Origin: Cinclus cinclus
Taxonomy: Eukaryota > Chordata > Aves > Passeriformes > Cinclidae
NCBI RefSeq assembly: GCF_963662255.1
Contig: NC_085072.1
Span: 6,163,001 to 6,227,000 of the forward strand
DNA: 64,000 bases
Reading direction: 5' to 3'
Shown here: one piece after another, positions 11,520-22,260 of the stretch
Position numbering within the stretch: position 1 is the stretch's first letter
Layout: the number at the start of each line of letters is the position of its first letter
The notes under the pieces: model-generated
Seen by the model: only the letters and a program-made list of their open reading frames with translations
Told to the model about the DNA's origin: nothing
The model's database searches: none
Made by a program: the position numbers and the translations under genes

Positions 11520-11725
11520 TTCCTAATATCAAATTGCAAGTTCCTATGGTTCATCTTGTGCCCATTCATTACGTCTCATCCTTCCCCTGCACAGCTCCTA
11601 GGAGACGTTGGCTCCAGCTTCTCTGCACCCTTCTAGTCAATAGATAAAGAAAGCAATAACATTCCTCCATTCGTCTTTTTTTTTTTTTTTTTTTTTTTGC
11701 GAAGACTGATCAAACCTACTGGTAT
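11520..11725 (-). mobile_element. Old CR1 fragment, minus orientation, with a poly(T) run
   Basis: The text 'cttgtgcccattcatta', 'cccctgcacagctcctaggag', 'ggctccagcttctctgcacc' and 'gaagactgatcaaacc' follows, in order, the complement of the CR1 region that lies a few hundred bases from the 3' end. The copy is clearly diverged. The T run at 11676-11698 sits inside it and interrupts the similarity. Edges are approximate. Confidence 0.6.
11676..11698. repeat. Poly(T) run of 23
   Basis: Twenty-three uninterrupted T bases, inside a CR1-like stretch. It probably grew by slippage from a short T run; I see no retrocopy attached to it. Confidence 0.9.
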
Positions 11726-14300
11726 GAGCAGTGTGTGGGACACAGGCAGAGTGGAGAGAGGGGGAATGGAGACACTTGAGGGGAAGAGATGAAGGACAAA
11801 AACCTGTGAAGTGCCAGACACAAGAAGCACCATGGCTCAGAGCTCAGCTGGAAGAGCCATCCCCCACTTCCCAAGGGTCTGAGGTGTCCCCAGCCTCACA
11901 GAAGGGTCAGGCAGTTCTGCTGCTCTATCCCCAGAAACACCAGTGCCTGCTGTGTTCTCATCCCAGGCCTGCAGTGGTGGGAAACCAGCAGAGACCTGGG
12001 GGAGGACACAGCTGATGAGGCTGTCAGGCTGTTGCTTTCACAGCAGGATCTGTGGGGAGGGAAAAGCAGCAGGTCCTGGCTGATCCCAGGTATAACCAAG
12101 CATCTCGTGAGGCTTCCCAGACTGAAAGTTTCTCATTCCCCACTCTGTTTCCTTTGAGGAGAACAGGACCAGAAGCCTCCAGGGCTATTCTCACCTTGCA
12201 GAGACATTTTGAGAAACTGCCTGGAACTTCATATTTCCACTGGGAATCTGGGGCCCTGCATCACCCACTTTTCTCTGAGCTACACTCTGGAATTAGACAC
12301 CACACAGACCCCTGACATTGATGTGCAGGACACAGGGATGATTTGAAGCTGAGCAGACCCTTCCCAGGTCACACAGTACTGGATCCAGCATAGGACAGAG
12401 TGAGGGAAAGACCTTTTTCTTGATACTTGCATTTTCTCTTCTTTCACAGAACTGCAGGTAGGTGAGGCGGCAGCTTTGGAGGCTCAGTACTGCTGGTGCC
12501 TGGAGCAATAAGAGCAGCAGTGCTGAGGGCAGCTCCCCTCAGCCTGAATCCCCCCCATGTGCAACATGTGCCCCTTGTAGCCCCCACTGTGGTAAGGATA
12601 GCCACCACAAGCCTGTCACGTAGGGAGCACCCCAAGAGCTGCCACAGGAGCTGGGATACCAGTGGGGGGACAGGATGTGCGGCTGCCCTCCAGAAGCTCT
12701 GGGGAGGGTGTTGGAGCTGATGGGGTGATTAAAGCTTCCAAGGAGTTGGGGTTTCCTGCAGGGGTGACAGGGACACTTAGGTGCCTTTGGGACAGTCACA
12801 CACCCTAGGGAGTAGGAGGGAGCAGCAAAAAAGCAGAGAGCACAAAATCCCAATGCAGAGTGTAAATTAAGTCCTTCCTGGGGTCAATGCTGTCCCCCTG
12901 CCCCAGGAGATTTTGCACAGACCAGTGAGTGACCATCGCGTGCCTGATGCTTGCCTGATGCCAGGGCCCATCTACAGCTTCTTCTCCATGCCATGGTCAC
13001 CACAGGAGCCCCAGTGCTGCACCAGAATCCATTCAAACACACCACAGAGGTGCAGACTCACTCCCAGATCCTTCCACTTCTCAGGACACGATAGAGTCCA
13101 GGACCACCAAATGCTATCAGCTAGGCAGCAGACTAGGGCTGCTCTCTGCTTGACCTTCTTTCCTGCTGGCAGACTAATAGGAAGTGCCATTCTTGTCCTG
13201 TATAGTCTGAAGTCCACAGGCTCATCCTCAGGAATTCCCAAAATGCCTGGGAGGAGGGCAACCAAACAGGAGCAACAGGAAATGTTTATGGGCTTGGGAT
13301 TGTGGATGAAGGAGATGAAGCTGGTGAGGGGCACTTGAAGAGCTGGGCTCTGCACACTGCAGTGGCTTCACAGGTTTATATTCACCATTTATTAGCTTTG
13401 AAGAACTGTTTTTTTCCAATCCTAAAATATCAGGGCTAATAAGGGTTTCCTACTTTCAGGGATTTGGGTTCCTTCAAAAGTACTCTACAAAGTCCATCTG
13501 CTGACTCTATACAGGCACTTCACAGGGACACAGGTGTGCTCTGCATCCTCACTCTATCTGTGCCAGCAGGATCTCAAAGACTTTAAGGGCAGGGAATCTG
13601 GATTCAGCTCCAGTTGCCCAGCACCTCAGTTACAACCTCAGGGTCTCCGTGGGTGACAGTGGCTTTTTCCTGGCATGTTGCTATGAAGGCCCCAGGGGGG
13701 AACAGCCCCCAGCAATCCTGCATGACAATACTTTGGGGTACACAAATGGGAAGCTACAAACCAAGAGCTGCCTGAACCCCAGGTTTCAGGGAGAGCTGCA
13801 GGCACTGAATCCAAGGTTCTGGCTGGTGTTTCCCTCTGGAACAGGCAGCTGAGCACTAACCAGAAATAATAATTCCTGCTCTGCACTCCCCGGCCTGCAA
13901 GGAGGAGAAAACCAAATGGAGAAAATCTGGGATCAGGCACAGCTTGTGAGAGAAACTGAACAGCAACAGGAAAACAACACAGCTCCTGAGCAAGTGTTTC
14001 CAAATGTCACCTCTGGACAAGGTGGAACTCACAGCCCAGCAAGAGCTAAAATTCCCTGGTCCCTTGGCTCACAGAAGCACTCGGTGTGCTTTCATCCCTG
14101 CAGTGAGAATGATGAGCAGGAGTCTGCAGATGCTTCATGGTTGTGTGTCTGGACTCGAGGCTCAGGGCAGAGCAGTGCAAAGACACCAAACTCCACAGCA
14201 AGCAGACAGAATAGTGGTGAGGGAGCTCAGATCAGGGGGATGGAGGGAGCAAGGGGTGGGTGGGAGTGCTCAGACCAAAGCCAGAATTGCAGGACTATTA
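11726..14300. other. Unannotated intron sequence
   Basis: No gene, RNA or named repeat recognised. Several frames of 60-140 codons occur without domains or splice context. Confidence 0.45.
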
Positions 14301-14660
14301 ATCACAGAGCTACAGAATAGCTTGGGTTGGAAGGGACCTTAAAGATAATCTCATTCCACATTCCACTGTCTCAGGTTGCTCCAAATCCTGTCCAACATGA
14401 CCCCAAACACTTCCAGGGATGGGGCAGCCACAGCTTCTCTGGGCTACCTGTGCCAGGACCTCCCCACCCTCACAGGGAAGAATTTCTTATGACCATATAA
14501 TCTACATCTGCCCTCTGTCTGTGGGAAGCCATTCTCCCTTGTCTGCCCATGTTAAAAGTTGCTCTCCCTCTTTTCTTTAAGCCCCTTTAGGCTCTAGAAG
14601 GGGCTGCAATGTCTCCCCAGAGCCTTCTCTTCTCCAGGCTGAGTCCCAGAGCTCTCAGCA
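14301..14660 (-). mobile_element. CR1 LINE fragment, minus orientation
   Basis: Starts with the complement of a CR1 3' end (ATCACAGAGCTACAGAATAG, then CTTGGGTTGGAAGGGACCTT), continues through 'ggttgctccaaatcctgtcc', 'agccacagcttctctgggc' and 'cctcacagggaagaatttct', and fades near 14660. It is a 5'-truncated, non-coding copy. Confidence 0.93.
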
Positions 14661-14739
14661 TGCCTTAATAGTGAAGTCAGTCCTAGAGCTGCCTGAAGAG
14701 CATGTTTGGTGGGAGGGTTTTCCAAGCAATAGCTCATTT

Positions 14740-15080
14740 AACTGAAAAGGAAATGCTTAATGAAAATGGACAGTGTATGTGGGACTGTAAATGGTAGAAA
14801 TGTAGTAACAAGTGTAATCAGGAGAGATTATTTCAATCTTTTCACTTCATGGTGTCTTTCTAAAAACAGTTTCCATTTACATATTTTCACCTGCTGGTGT
14901 TACATTTATGCATAGGCCATTTAATATTCACATTGCAGGACTTCAAGACTATCAAAGCAAAGCCTTTTGCTGTTTTTAAAACGCAGTTTAATAATTTGTT
15001 GTTCTATACGAAATATTGACATGCTGGCTCTTTGTTCTAGGTTCAAGGGAAAGAAAGTTCAGAAGTCTCTGAACTTCCAA
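14740..15080. promoter_or_regulatory. Candidate conserved non-coding element
   Basis: AT-rich, repeat-free stretch between CR1 and GC-rich sequence. It contains ATCAAAG (14951-14957, the TCF/LEF core), an octamer-like TTATGCATAG and several TAAT-type cores. It fits an intronic enhancer, but conservation and activity are not visible here. Confidence 0.25.
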
Positions 15081-15459
15081 TGAGTTTCATGACATCTCTT
15101 CCCATTTCCTCCTGCTGCTCAATCTCCCAGCCCCTTTTCTGCCATAGGCTCTGCTCCCTTTCTGCTCTTGATGTCATGAGGTAGAAGTGCTTTGGATCCA
15201 GCAGTGTTCACTTTACTTGGCTGCTGTTTTCCCAGTGTGGGTACTGTTGGGATTCATGGGATGCTGTGCTCTCTGGAGTACACTGGTCCATGAATGAGGA
15301 TTGCATCCCTTAAGTCCCCCCAGCCACAAGAGGCAGGTGACAATGCAGAGCTCCCCAGGAGCTCAGTTCAAAAGGAAAGAGGCATCTCTTGCAGGGCTGG
15401 TGGGAAGTGGTAACAGGTATCTGGATGTGAGCAGATATCTGATTCTTGGTGGGCGCTTT

Positions 15460-15536
15460 CAGAGCACCACAGAACCCTGGAGTCTTCTGAGCTGGAAGGG
15501 ACCCACGAGAATCTTTGAATTCTACCCCTGCGTGAG
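15460..15536 (-). mobile_element. Short CR1 remnant, minus orientation
   Basis: 'agctggaagggacccacgag' followed by 'tctttgaattctacccctgc' matches the complement of the last bases of a CR1 copy ('ttggaagggacccacaagga' type). Only about 75 bases remain. Confidence 0.6.
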
Positions 15537-15559
15537 GGGGGATGCAGGACGGGAGATGC

Positions 15560-16450
15560 AGGATCTGCCCCATCCCAAAGCCAGCAGCCGGTGCCCAGGT
15601 CACTCCGCAGGAGGGGCAGCAGCCAAGCCTTTGCCGCACTCCCAGCAGGAGCGGAGCGGGTGCGCGGACGGGAGCGCGGAGGGAAGGCAGCACAGGGGAT
15701 GGTTAGAGCCCGTGTGCGCAGAGCTGGGGCTGTGCCGAGCTGGACAGCCGTGTGCGACGGCCAGCACACCTCTTCCCTCCTCCTTCCCTCTGCAAACTGC
15801 TCCCAGGACAGCTCCAGGAGCGGGGGAGAGCGGTCGGACTTTGAGGGATGCTCCGCTGGCGTCCCCTCCTCGCAGCGGGCAGCGCCGGGCCCGGAGCCGG
15901 AGCCGGCCGGGGGATGGAGGGAGCTGCTGCTCGCCGGCCACATGCCCTGGGCTCCAGCTCGCTCAGCCCCATCCCGCTCTTCCTCTCCTCTCCTCTCCTC
16001 TCCTCTCCTCTCCTCTCCTCTCCTCTCCTCTCCTCTCCTCTCCTCTCCTCTCCTCTCCTCTCCTCTCCTCTCCTCTCCTCTCCTCTCCTCTCCTCTCCTC
16101 TCCTCTCCTCTCCTCTCCTCTCCTCTCCTCTCCTCTCCTCTCCTCTCCTCTCCTCTCCTCTCCTCTCCTCTCCTCTCCTCTCCTCTCCTCTCCTCTCCTC
16201 TCCTCTCCTCTCCTCTCCTCTCCTCTCCTCTCCTCTCCTCTCCTCTCCTCTCCTCTCCTCTCCTCTCCTCTCCTCCCGATTGCCGCGGCGGAGCCCGGCT
16301 CTCTGAGCGTCCTTCCACCGCAAAGCCTCGCTCCCCCCTGTGCTCCCTGCCCGCCCCCCAGGCTAAGCAATATGCCACAGCCTCCCCTCGCTCCCGCCCT
16401 TTCTTGAAGAATAAGCTCATAAATCTGCCCGGGGCAACGAAAACACTGAG
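15560..16450. promoter_or_regulatory. CpG-rich block in intron 1, split by a pentanucleotide repeat
   Basis: CpG dinucleotides are dense on both sides of the TCCTC tract (about 15590-15960 and 16275-16345), with runs such as GGAGCCGGAGCCGGCCGGGG. In bird genomes such a block inside a long first intron may be an alternative promoter or an enhancer. Human LGR6 has, from my memory, transcripts with other first exons joined to exon 2. However, I could not find an ATG-containing exon with a good donor in phase 2 here, so promoter status is only inferred. Confidence 0.35.
15981..16275. repeat. Perfect (TCCTC)59 microsatellite
   Basis: Fifty-nine uninterrupted TCCTC units (295 bases); the minus strand is (GAGGA)n. 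It is an all-pyrimidine/all-purine mirror repeat. No unit is a stop in any frame, so all six frames are open and flanking frames merge into predicted 'proteins' of 135-478 residues made of LLSSP or RRGEE units; these are not genes. The exact copy number in an assembly is unreliable for such a tract. Confidence 0.99.
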
Positions 16451-17605
16451 CTCATGGCCCTTAGATCTGTGTGGGAGGAGCTCTCGCTGGCGATTAAAGG
16501 AGTTTAAGGTTTGCTTTGAAAAGCTCTTTGATTCTGGTAGGGGCTCTGGTGCCAAAAGGCAGCGATGGGGCTGCAAATGCCTCTCCCCCTCTGCACCTGC
16601 CTGGGTCAGGGAGCAGCAGAAGGGTGGGGGAGGGAAGGGGAAGCGCAGCGCTTCCCAGCTCTGCAGGGGAAGCTGAGGGACCCCGGTCACCCCTCTCGGG
16701 AGCGTGGGGAGCATCCTCTGCCCGCAGCAGGGCAGTGGCTGCTGCTGCCTGGGAGACCAGGCACTCCGCTGGGATGCCAAAATGCCTCCGTGCCCGTGGA
16801 ACACGCTGCTGCCCAGACCCTTCCGCCGAGGGGCTGGGGTGGGTCGCAGGTCCTGTCTGTGGGACGAGGACCAAAGGGAGAGGAGCGGAGATCAGAACAG
16901 GGATCATCAAGCAGTGCTCTGAAAAGTGGTGGGAAGGGATAGTGCGAGGCTGTCAGGGCTGGGAGGAGTCTGGGGTCTTGGAGAATGATTTGAGTTTAGT
17001 AGGAGCAGAAAAAAGATCAGAAATGGTCTTTGTGAGGAGCTGTAGGACCAAGTACATGCATCTTGTTGCAGCCCGGTCCAAACAGAGCCAGGCTCCAGCC
17101 CGTGTGGAGGCAGGAGCTGTGCCAGAATGGAGAGCAGAGGGAGCACTCAGAGAAGCTCAGGTGATGCCTCCAGACCTGCAGGGATGCATTAAGGACCCAA
17201 AAGGGCTTGTGTAAAAGCATTCCGAGATGCACCAGGCTTTGCTGGTAGTGGTGAAGGAGGGCAGCTCCCAGTCTCGTGCCCTGCATAGATGGACAGGTCT
17301 CTCAAGCTATCCACAGCTCTCTGTCTCCCTTGGCCTTGTCTGAAGGCCTCCCTGTAGCTGTTTCAACCCCTTTGATGGGTTTGCAAATGAAAAGCAGTCC
17401 CCATGGGAGTGGAGTGAGTAGAACACACCTGTAAGGGCAGGACATGCTCAAGGGACATGCTGTCTCTTCTTGTGAGCAGCCACAGGTCCCACTACAAAGA
17501 GAGCCTGGAGAGAGATTGGTTTCCAGTACTGAACATCCCCGTTGGGCACCAATTAGGAACATTCCCTTTGTTCAAAGGGAACATGAAGCCCAAGCACCAC
17601 GTGTT

Positions 17606-17685
17606 ATCCCATCCCATCCCATCCCATCCCATCCCATCCCATCCCATCCCATCCCATCCCATCCCATCCCATCCCATCCCATCCC
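17606..17685. repeat. (ATCCC)16 microsatellite
   Basis: Sixteen perfect ATCCC units (80 bases; GGGAT on the other strand). It is the second pentanucleotide tract within 1.7 kb. Confidence 0.98.
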
Positions 17686-18302
17686 AGTGCCACGGTGGGA
17701 AGCGCAGGGGTGGAAGGGGAACAGAAATGTGGTCTCCTCTTCCAAGTAGGGTAGGGGAGACCAGGGGCATGCAGGCATGGAGGCTGCCCTATACACAGGC
17801 TAAAAGGCTTTGTAATGTGACACTGAGCCCTGAAGGCCACCAGCCCCTGGGACATTCCCCCTGCCTGTGCCACCTCTTGGCACTGGCAATGCTGCGGGTA
17901 TGGAGCAATGGGTGATGCTGGCAGTGTGATGTGTGGTCAGCATCAGGGATCTCAGGGACCTGCAGGATCACAAGTCACCTTCCCAAGGATGTTATCTGAT
18001 ATGGGGATGGTTCTGGGTATAATTGCATCTTGAAACTTCAAGAGAATTCACAACTGTGGGCATTTCTCAGCCTCAGTAAAGCAAATGTTCATCTTTGCAT
18101 GAAACCTGCAGGAAAGACATTTGCACCTCTAGATAGAAATTCATCTTCTGTCTTTCCCAGAGAACACAAGAAAAAATTCTGGTTGCAGGACACAAACTCC
18201 GCAGTTCTACTTTATCCCTGGTTCTGCACCCCTGAAAGTGTCCCCACCAGCCCCTCAGTGCCTGGGTCTGAGAAAGGAAACAGCCATGTGAGCATTTAAT
18301 CT

Positions 18303-18768
18303 TAGAATCACAGAATCCCAGAATGGTTTGGGTTGGAAAGAACTTGAAAGCTCATCCTGTTCCACCTGTGTGCCATGGGCAGGGGCATCCTCCACTATCC
18401 CAGGTTGCTCCAAGCCCTGTCCAGCCTGGCCTTGGACACTTCCAGGGATCCAGGGGTAGCCACAGCTTCTCTGGGCACCCTGTGCCAGGGCCTGCCCACC
18501 CTCACAGGGAAGAATTCCTTCCTAATAATTTCTTCTTAATATCTATGGCAGTGCAGTCATTCCCCCTTATCCTATCCAGGTCCTTATCCTAAAGTCCCTC
18601 TCCAGCTCTCCTGGAGCCCCTTTAGACGCTGAAAGGGGCTCTGAGGTCTCCCTGGAGCTTTCTTCAGGGGAACACCTCCAGTTCTCCCAGCCTGGCTCCG
18701 GAGCAGAGGGGCTGCAGCCTTTGACCAGCTTAGAGGTGTCCTCTGGGCTCATTCCACTCCCCAGGCAG
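18303..18768 (-). mobile_element. CR1 LINE fragment, minus orientation
   Basis: One of the better-preserved copies. It begins at the complement of the 3' tail (AGAATCACAGAATCCCAGAA, then TGGTTTGGGTTGG), continues through 'ctgtccagcctggccttgga' and 'ccctcacagggaagaattcc', and ends in the 'tttgaccagcttagaggtgt' region. No coding capacity remains. Confidence 0.95.
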
Positions 18769-21057
18769 CACTGAGTCATCCTGGCTAAGGACACAAAAAC
18801 AGGATTTTTGTGCTGCTCAGCTTGCTGCTCCCAAAGGAAGAATGAGATGCAGATCCATGAGCTGCACTCTTTGGCTTTTCTTTCCTGGACACAGGGGCAT
18901 GGGAGGGGTCAGGTATCATCCCAAGCTGTTATCCCAGGTGTCATTCCAAGGCCCTGTCCCAAAACTGGAATGTTGCTACATGTACCAAAGGACAGAGACG
19001 TACCTTTAGGGTCAGGTGTGTGGTACTGGCAGAACCAAAGCCACCACATCCAGGACAGGAGCTTGATTATAGGTGCAGATGATGTTTGTACGCTGCACTG
19101 ATTTCCTGTGGCAATGTGTTCCACGGATTAATGAGGTCCTGTGGCACACAGTGGTTTTATGTGTGCCCTGGAAACCCCATGTGGGGCTTTCTAGAGCATG
19201 GAGCAGCCTTCCTATACACGCTGTCAGTAACTTCTCCTCAGCTCAGGGCCAAGCAGCAGGTTCCTGTGCTGCAGGTTGTGTTTGTAGCTGCGTCCTGTGC
19301 AGGGAAGTGTCTGCCAGTTTAGGTATTGTTGTGCTTTCATGTGGTGTAAGAGAGCAGAAGATTTATTAGTGACAAAAGCATGAATGCTGGAAGCCGTGAT
19401 TTATTGAAGAAGGGGGAGAGGAAATGTGTTGCAGCCCATGCTGGTTAGTGTGGTGTGTCTGAGGTGAGCTCACACATGCTGTGAAAACCGCCCTGCTCCT
19501 CCACTGACTGCTCTGGCTCACCTGGCAGGACCCTGGGGTGGACCAAGTCCTCTTCCAGGGGTGACCTTACGCTGACCATCTCACAGATGCTCTGAGGAAA
19601 GTCTTTCTCCTGGGTGAAGGGACACAAGGACTCAGACTTTTGGGAGCAGACAGGTGTCCCACAAGATTTGGCTCCCTTGTGTAGTATAGGTAGGAGACAA
19701 AAAGGGCAGTGCAGCACGAGGAACAGGTTTCTAGCTCTGTCCCAGCCTTATTGTTGACCCCAAAGCCCTTTTCTTTTCCTGTCCCTCAGACTCCCTATCT
19801 TTAAATCACTACTAATAAAGCCTTCCCAACCTGCTTTGAGATCAATTGATCAAAACGGTGCTCCGGAAGAGCAGAAGACTCTTTGCACTTTCCAGCCACA
19901 TGTCTGGACCTCTCAAGCTAAAATGCCTTCAAAAAGTTCATTAAAAAGTTCTTGAGCTTTCCGTTTGTTCAGCCACCACATGAAGAAAAGCACCACTGAA
20001 CTCTCAGATTTAGTGCCTGCCTTTCATGTCCGCTGACCTCATCACTGCTCACCCAGGAGCAGCCACAAGTCAGAGCAGCTACCCAAACACTCCTCACAGC
20101 CACAGGCAGCAGCTGCTCATAGCTCATGGGCAGCACTGGAGGAAGTGAACCCAGCTGGGAAATGTCAGCTTGGCCAGAGATGCTGTAAACCCCAGTTCTG
20201 TTTTCTGTAGGAAGCTCTGTTACTTTCAGCACAATTCTTCCTGAATGGATGGGGCTAAATAACAGCTAGTTCAACTCTTTGCTAAACCTGAAAAGGATGG
20301 AAAAGGCTGGCTTGGGTTAAACAAACTGGGATGTTCTCTTCAGGTTTCCCAGTCAATTAAAACTAAACCAAACCAAAACACAACATGTTTTTCTCTGACT
20401 ATCCCCAAAACATTTTGCATTGACCCAAACCAGAGTATTTTCTTTTTAGAGCCAACTGAAAATCTTTAAACCCTTTAAAAAAAAAAAAAAGGTCTCACAA
20501 TGAAAAATTCTATCATTTTCCCGAACCGCACAGGCTTTTTTAGTGGAACATAATTTTTCTGTGAACTTACTTTTGTACAAAATGCTGTGGGTTTTACCTT
20601 GACCCGAAGTCGCACTCGTCCAGATGAGTTTGTGCTGCCACTTGCTTTTCCTTTCAACACCATTTCTGTCTTTTCACCTCCCACTGCACAGACACAAAGC
20701 TCTCATGGGAGCATCACCCTCATCCCAGGGTTGTGCTGAGTTCCCAGGGAGACTAAAGAGGGAAGGGAAAAGAAAGGGAGGGAAGGAAAGTAAAATATGA
20801 AGGCTCTTTTTAGCTTCAGAGAGCTCCTCTGGCTCTTCTGACTACCTCTGGCTACTGCCAAGGCACCTTTGAAACACCTTTGAAACATCTCCAGCATGTT
20901 GGGCACCATGACTGGGCTGGAGGGGAAATCCACATTCCCTTTGAAGTCTGGTTACTTGAACAGTCTTAGAATTATAGGGCTGTAATGTACAGGAATGTAT
21001 GGGGCTGTAATTGTGACTTAGATCCTTGGATGAAAGGTGCTATGTACATACAAAAGG
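18769..21057. other. Unannotated intron sequence
   Basis: No gene or named repeat. A perfect 12-base palindrome GATCAATTGATC lies at 19840-19851, and a purine-rich stretch at about 20745-20790. An AT-rich part around 20230-20560 holds an A run near 20476. Nothing here supports an exon. Confidence 0.45.
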
Positions 21058-21124
21058 TATTATCATTATTGCTACTATTATTACTATTATTATTACTATT
21101 ATTATTGCTATTATTATTATTATA
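21058..21124. repeat. (ATT)n-type microsatellite
   Basis: Imperfect ATT/ACT/GCT trinucleotide repeat of 67 bases. The unit ATTATAGGGCTGYAATRT occurs on its left (about 20971) and again at its right edge (about 21119), so a small local duplication surrounds it. Confidence 0.95.
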
Positions 21125-21799
21125 GGGCTGCAATATGTGGATTGGAGATGAAAGTAGCACCAAAAGATCCTGAAATACAAGATGTGTCTTAAGGAAATTT
21201 CAGCTTGGAATTGGGTTTTGTCTACACAGGAAAAGCGGAGCTGACTGGCTCTGCCACACTGACAGCTCTTGGGTTTGATGGAAGAGCTCCTGTAGGCAGG
21301 CATGATTCCCAAATCCAAGTTTTTCTGGCCTTTGGAAGGGTGAATCCAGTAGGAGCAATTCCAGAGCAGTTTCAGCACAATAAGTGAAATCAGACATTTT
21401 CACCATTCCTTATGAGACACCCTGATTGCTCTGTGGACATCACAAAATAAGTGTCTGGTGTTTGAGCCAGGCGGTGTGAGGAGCTGGTGTCCTTGCAGGG
21501 CTCAGAGGCTGCAGTGGAACCTGGAGCAAGCTCCTGGTGTCTCTGGGCATGGAGTGTGTGCTGTCCTGTGTGCTGCTCCTCCTGCACTCCAGCAGAGATG
21601 GGACCAGACCCAGCACCCTGGGCCCAGACCCAGCATCCTGCCCTCTCCAGCCTTCTCCCGGCACCAACCACCTCTCTCCCAGAGCAGCCTGGATGAAAGG
21701 AGAAATCCGGGATCAGCTTCGCTCCTCTCACCCGCTGAGGATCTGCACAGCCTTCTCCATCAGCCTCTTGTTGGTGCTGCCCTGTCCTGCACCCAGGAT

Positions 21800-22260
21800 C
21801 TTTAGTGGGGCGGGGGGGGGTACATAAGTGAAGCCAGGCACTGGAGAGGATTTTCTCCTGTGCGGATTTTCTCCTGCGTCACAGAGCAGCAGGTTTCACT
21901 TTCTACCTGAACCTCAGGGGCCTCAGAGCAATCCCTGACTCACGTCGGGGAGGGGGGGTGGATGAGTCAGGTCCATCCACAGCAGTTTTTCCATCGCTAA
22001 ATTTCCACAAGAGCGATCTGGCTGCTCGCAGGAGGGTTCAGCTCCCCAGCCCTCCCAGCTCTTTCCCACTCGCACTGATAGCGGAGCTTTTCCCCGCAGA
22101 GCCGGGAGCGCCGGCAAAGCGAACCGCAGGAGCTCCGGCAGCAGCGGGTGCTGGACACGGGGAGATGCTCGCCAGGCACTCGACAGCTGAGGAAAGGCTG
22201 CTCCCGGTGCGTGGGGACCACCCACCCGAGGATAAGACAAAGCAAGAGCTCTGGTGCCTT
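21800..22260. promoter_or_regulatory. Motif-dense GC-rich block, candidate enhancer or internal promoter
   Basis: In order: GGGGCGGGGGGGGG (21807-21820, Sp/KLF-type); TACATAAG just after it; a tandem 16-base duplication GGATTTTCTCCTGYGY (21848-21879); two AP-1 sites, TGACTCA (21936-21942) and TGAGTCA (21963-21969), 27 bases apart; then CpG-rich sequence (about 22070-22220). Such clustering is unusual in this intron. No first exon with a fitting donor was found. Confidence 0.35.

Noticed and set aside
15848..16306. GC-rich ATG frame at the CpG block as an alternative LGR6 first exon
   Set aside because: No usable donor in phase 2 before the TCCTC tract, and no similarity to the alternative human N-terminus I remember.
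15301..16804. Frames of 361, 368 and 478 codons on both strands
   Set aside because: They are created by (TCCTC)59, which lacks stops in every frame; LLSSP/RRGEE repeats are translation artefacts.
17369..17377. TCF consensus match CCTTTGATG
   Set aside because: A single 9-base match at the rate expected by chance, with no supporting context.
22165..22206. Short ATG frame ending at a GTGCGT donor-like site as an alternative first exon
   Set aside because: The donor is weak and the phase (0) does not match exon 2 (needs 2).
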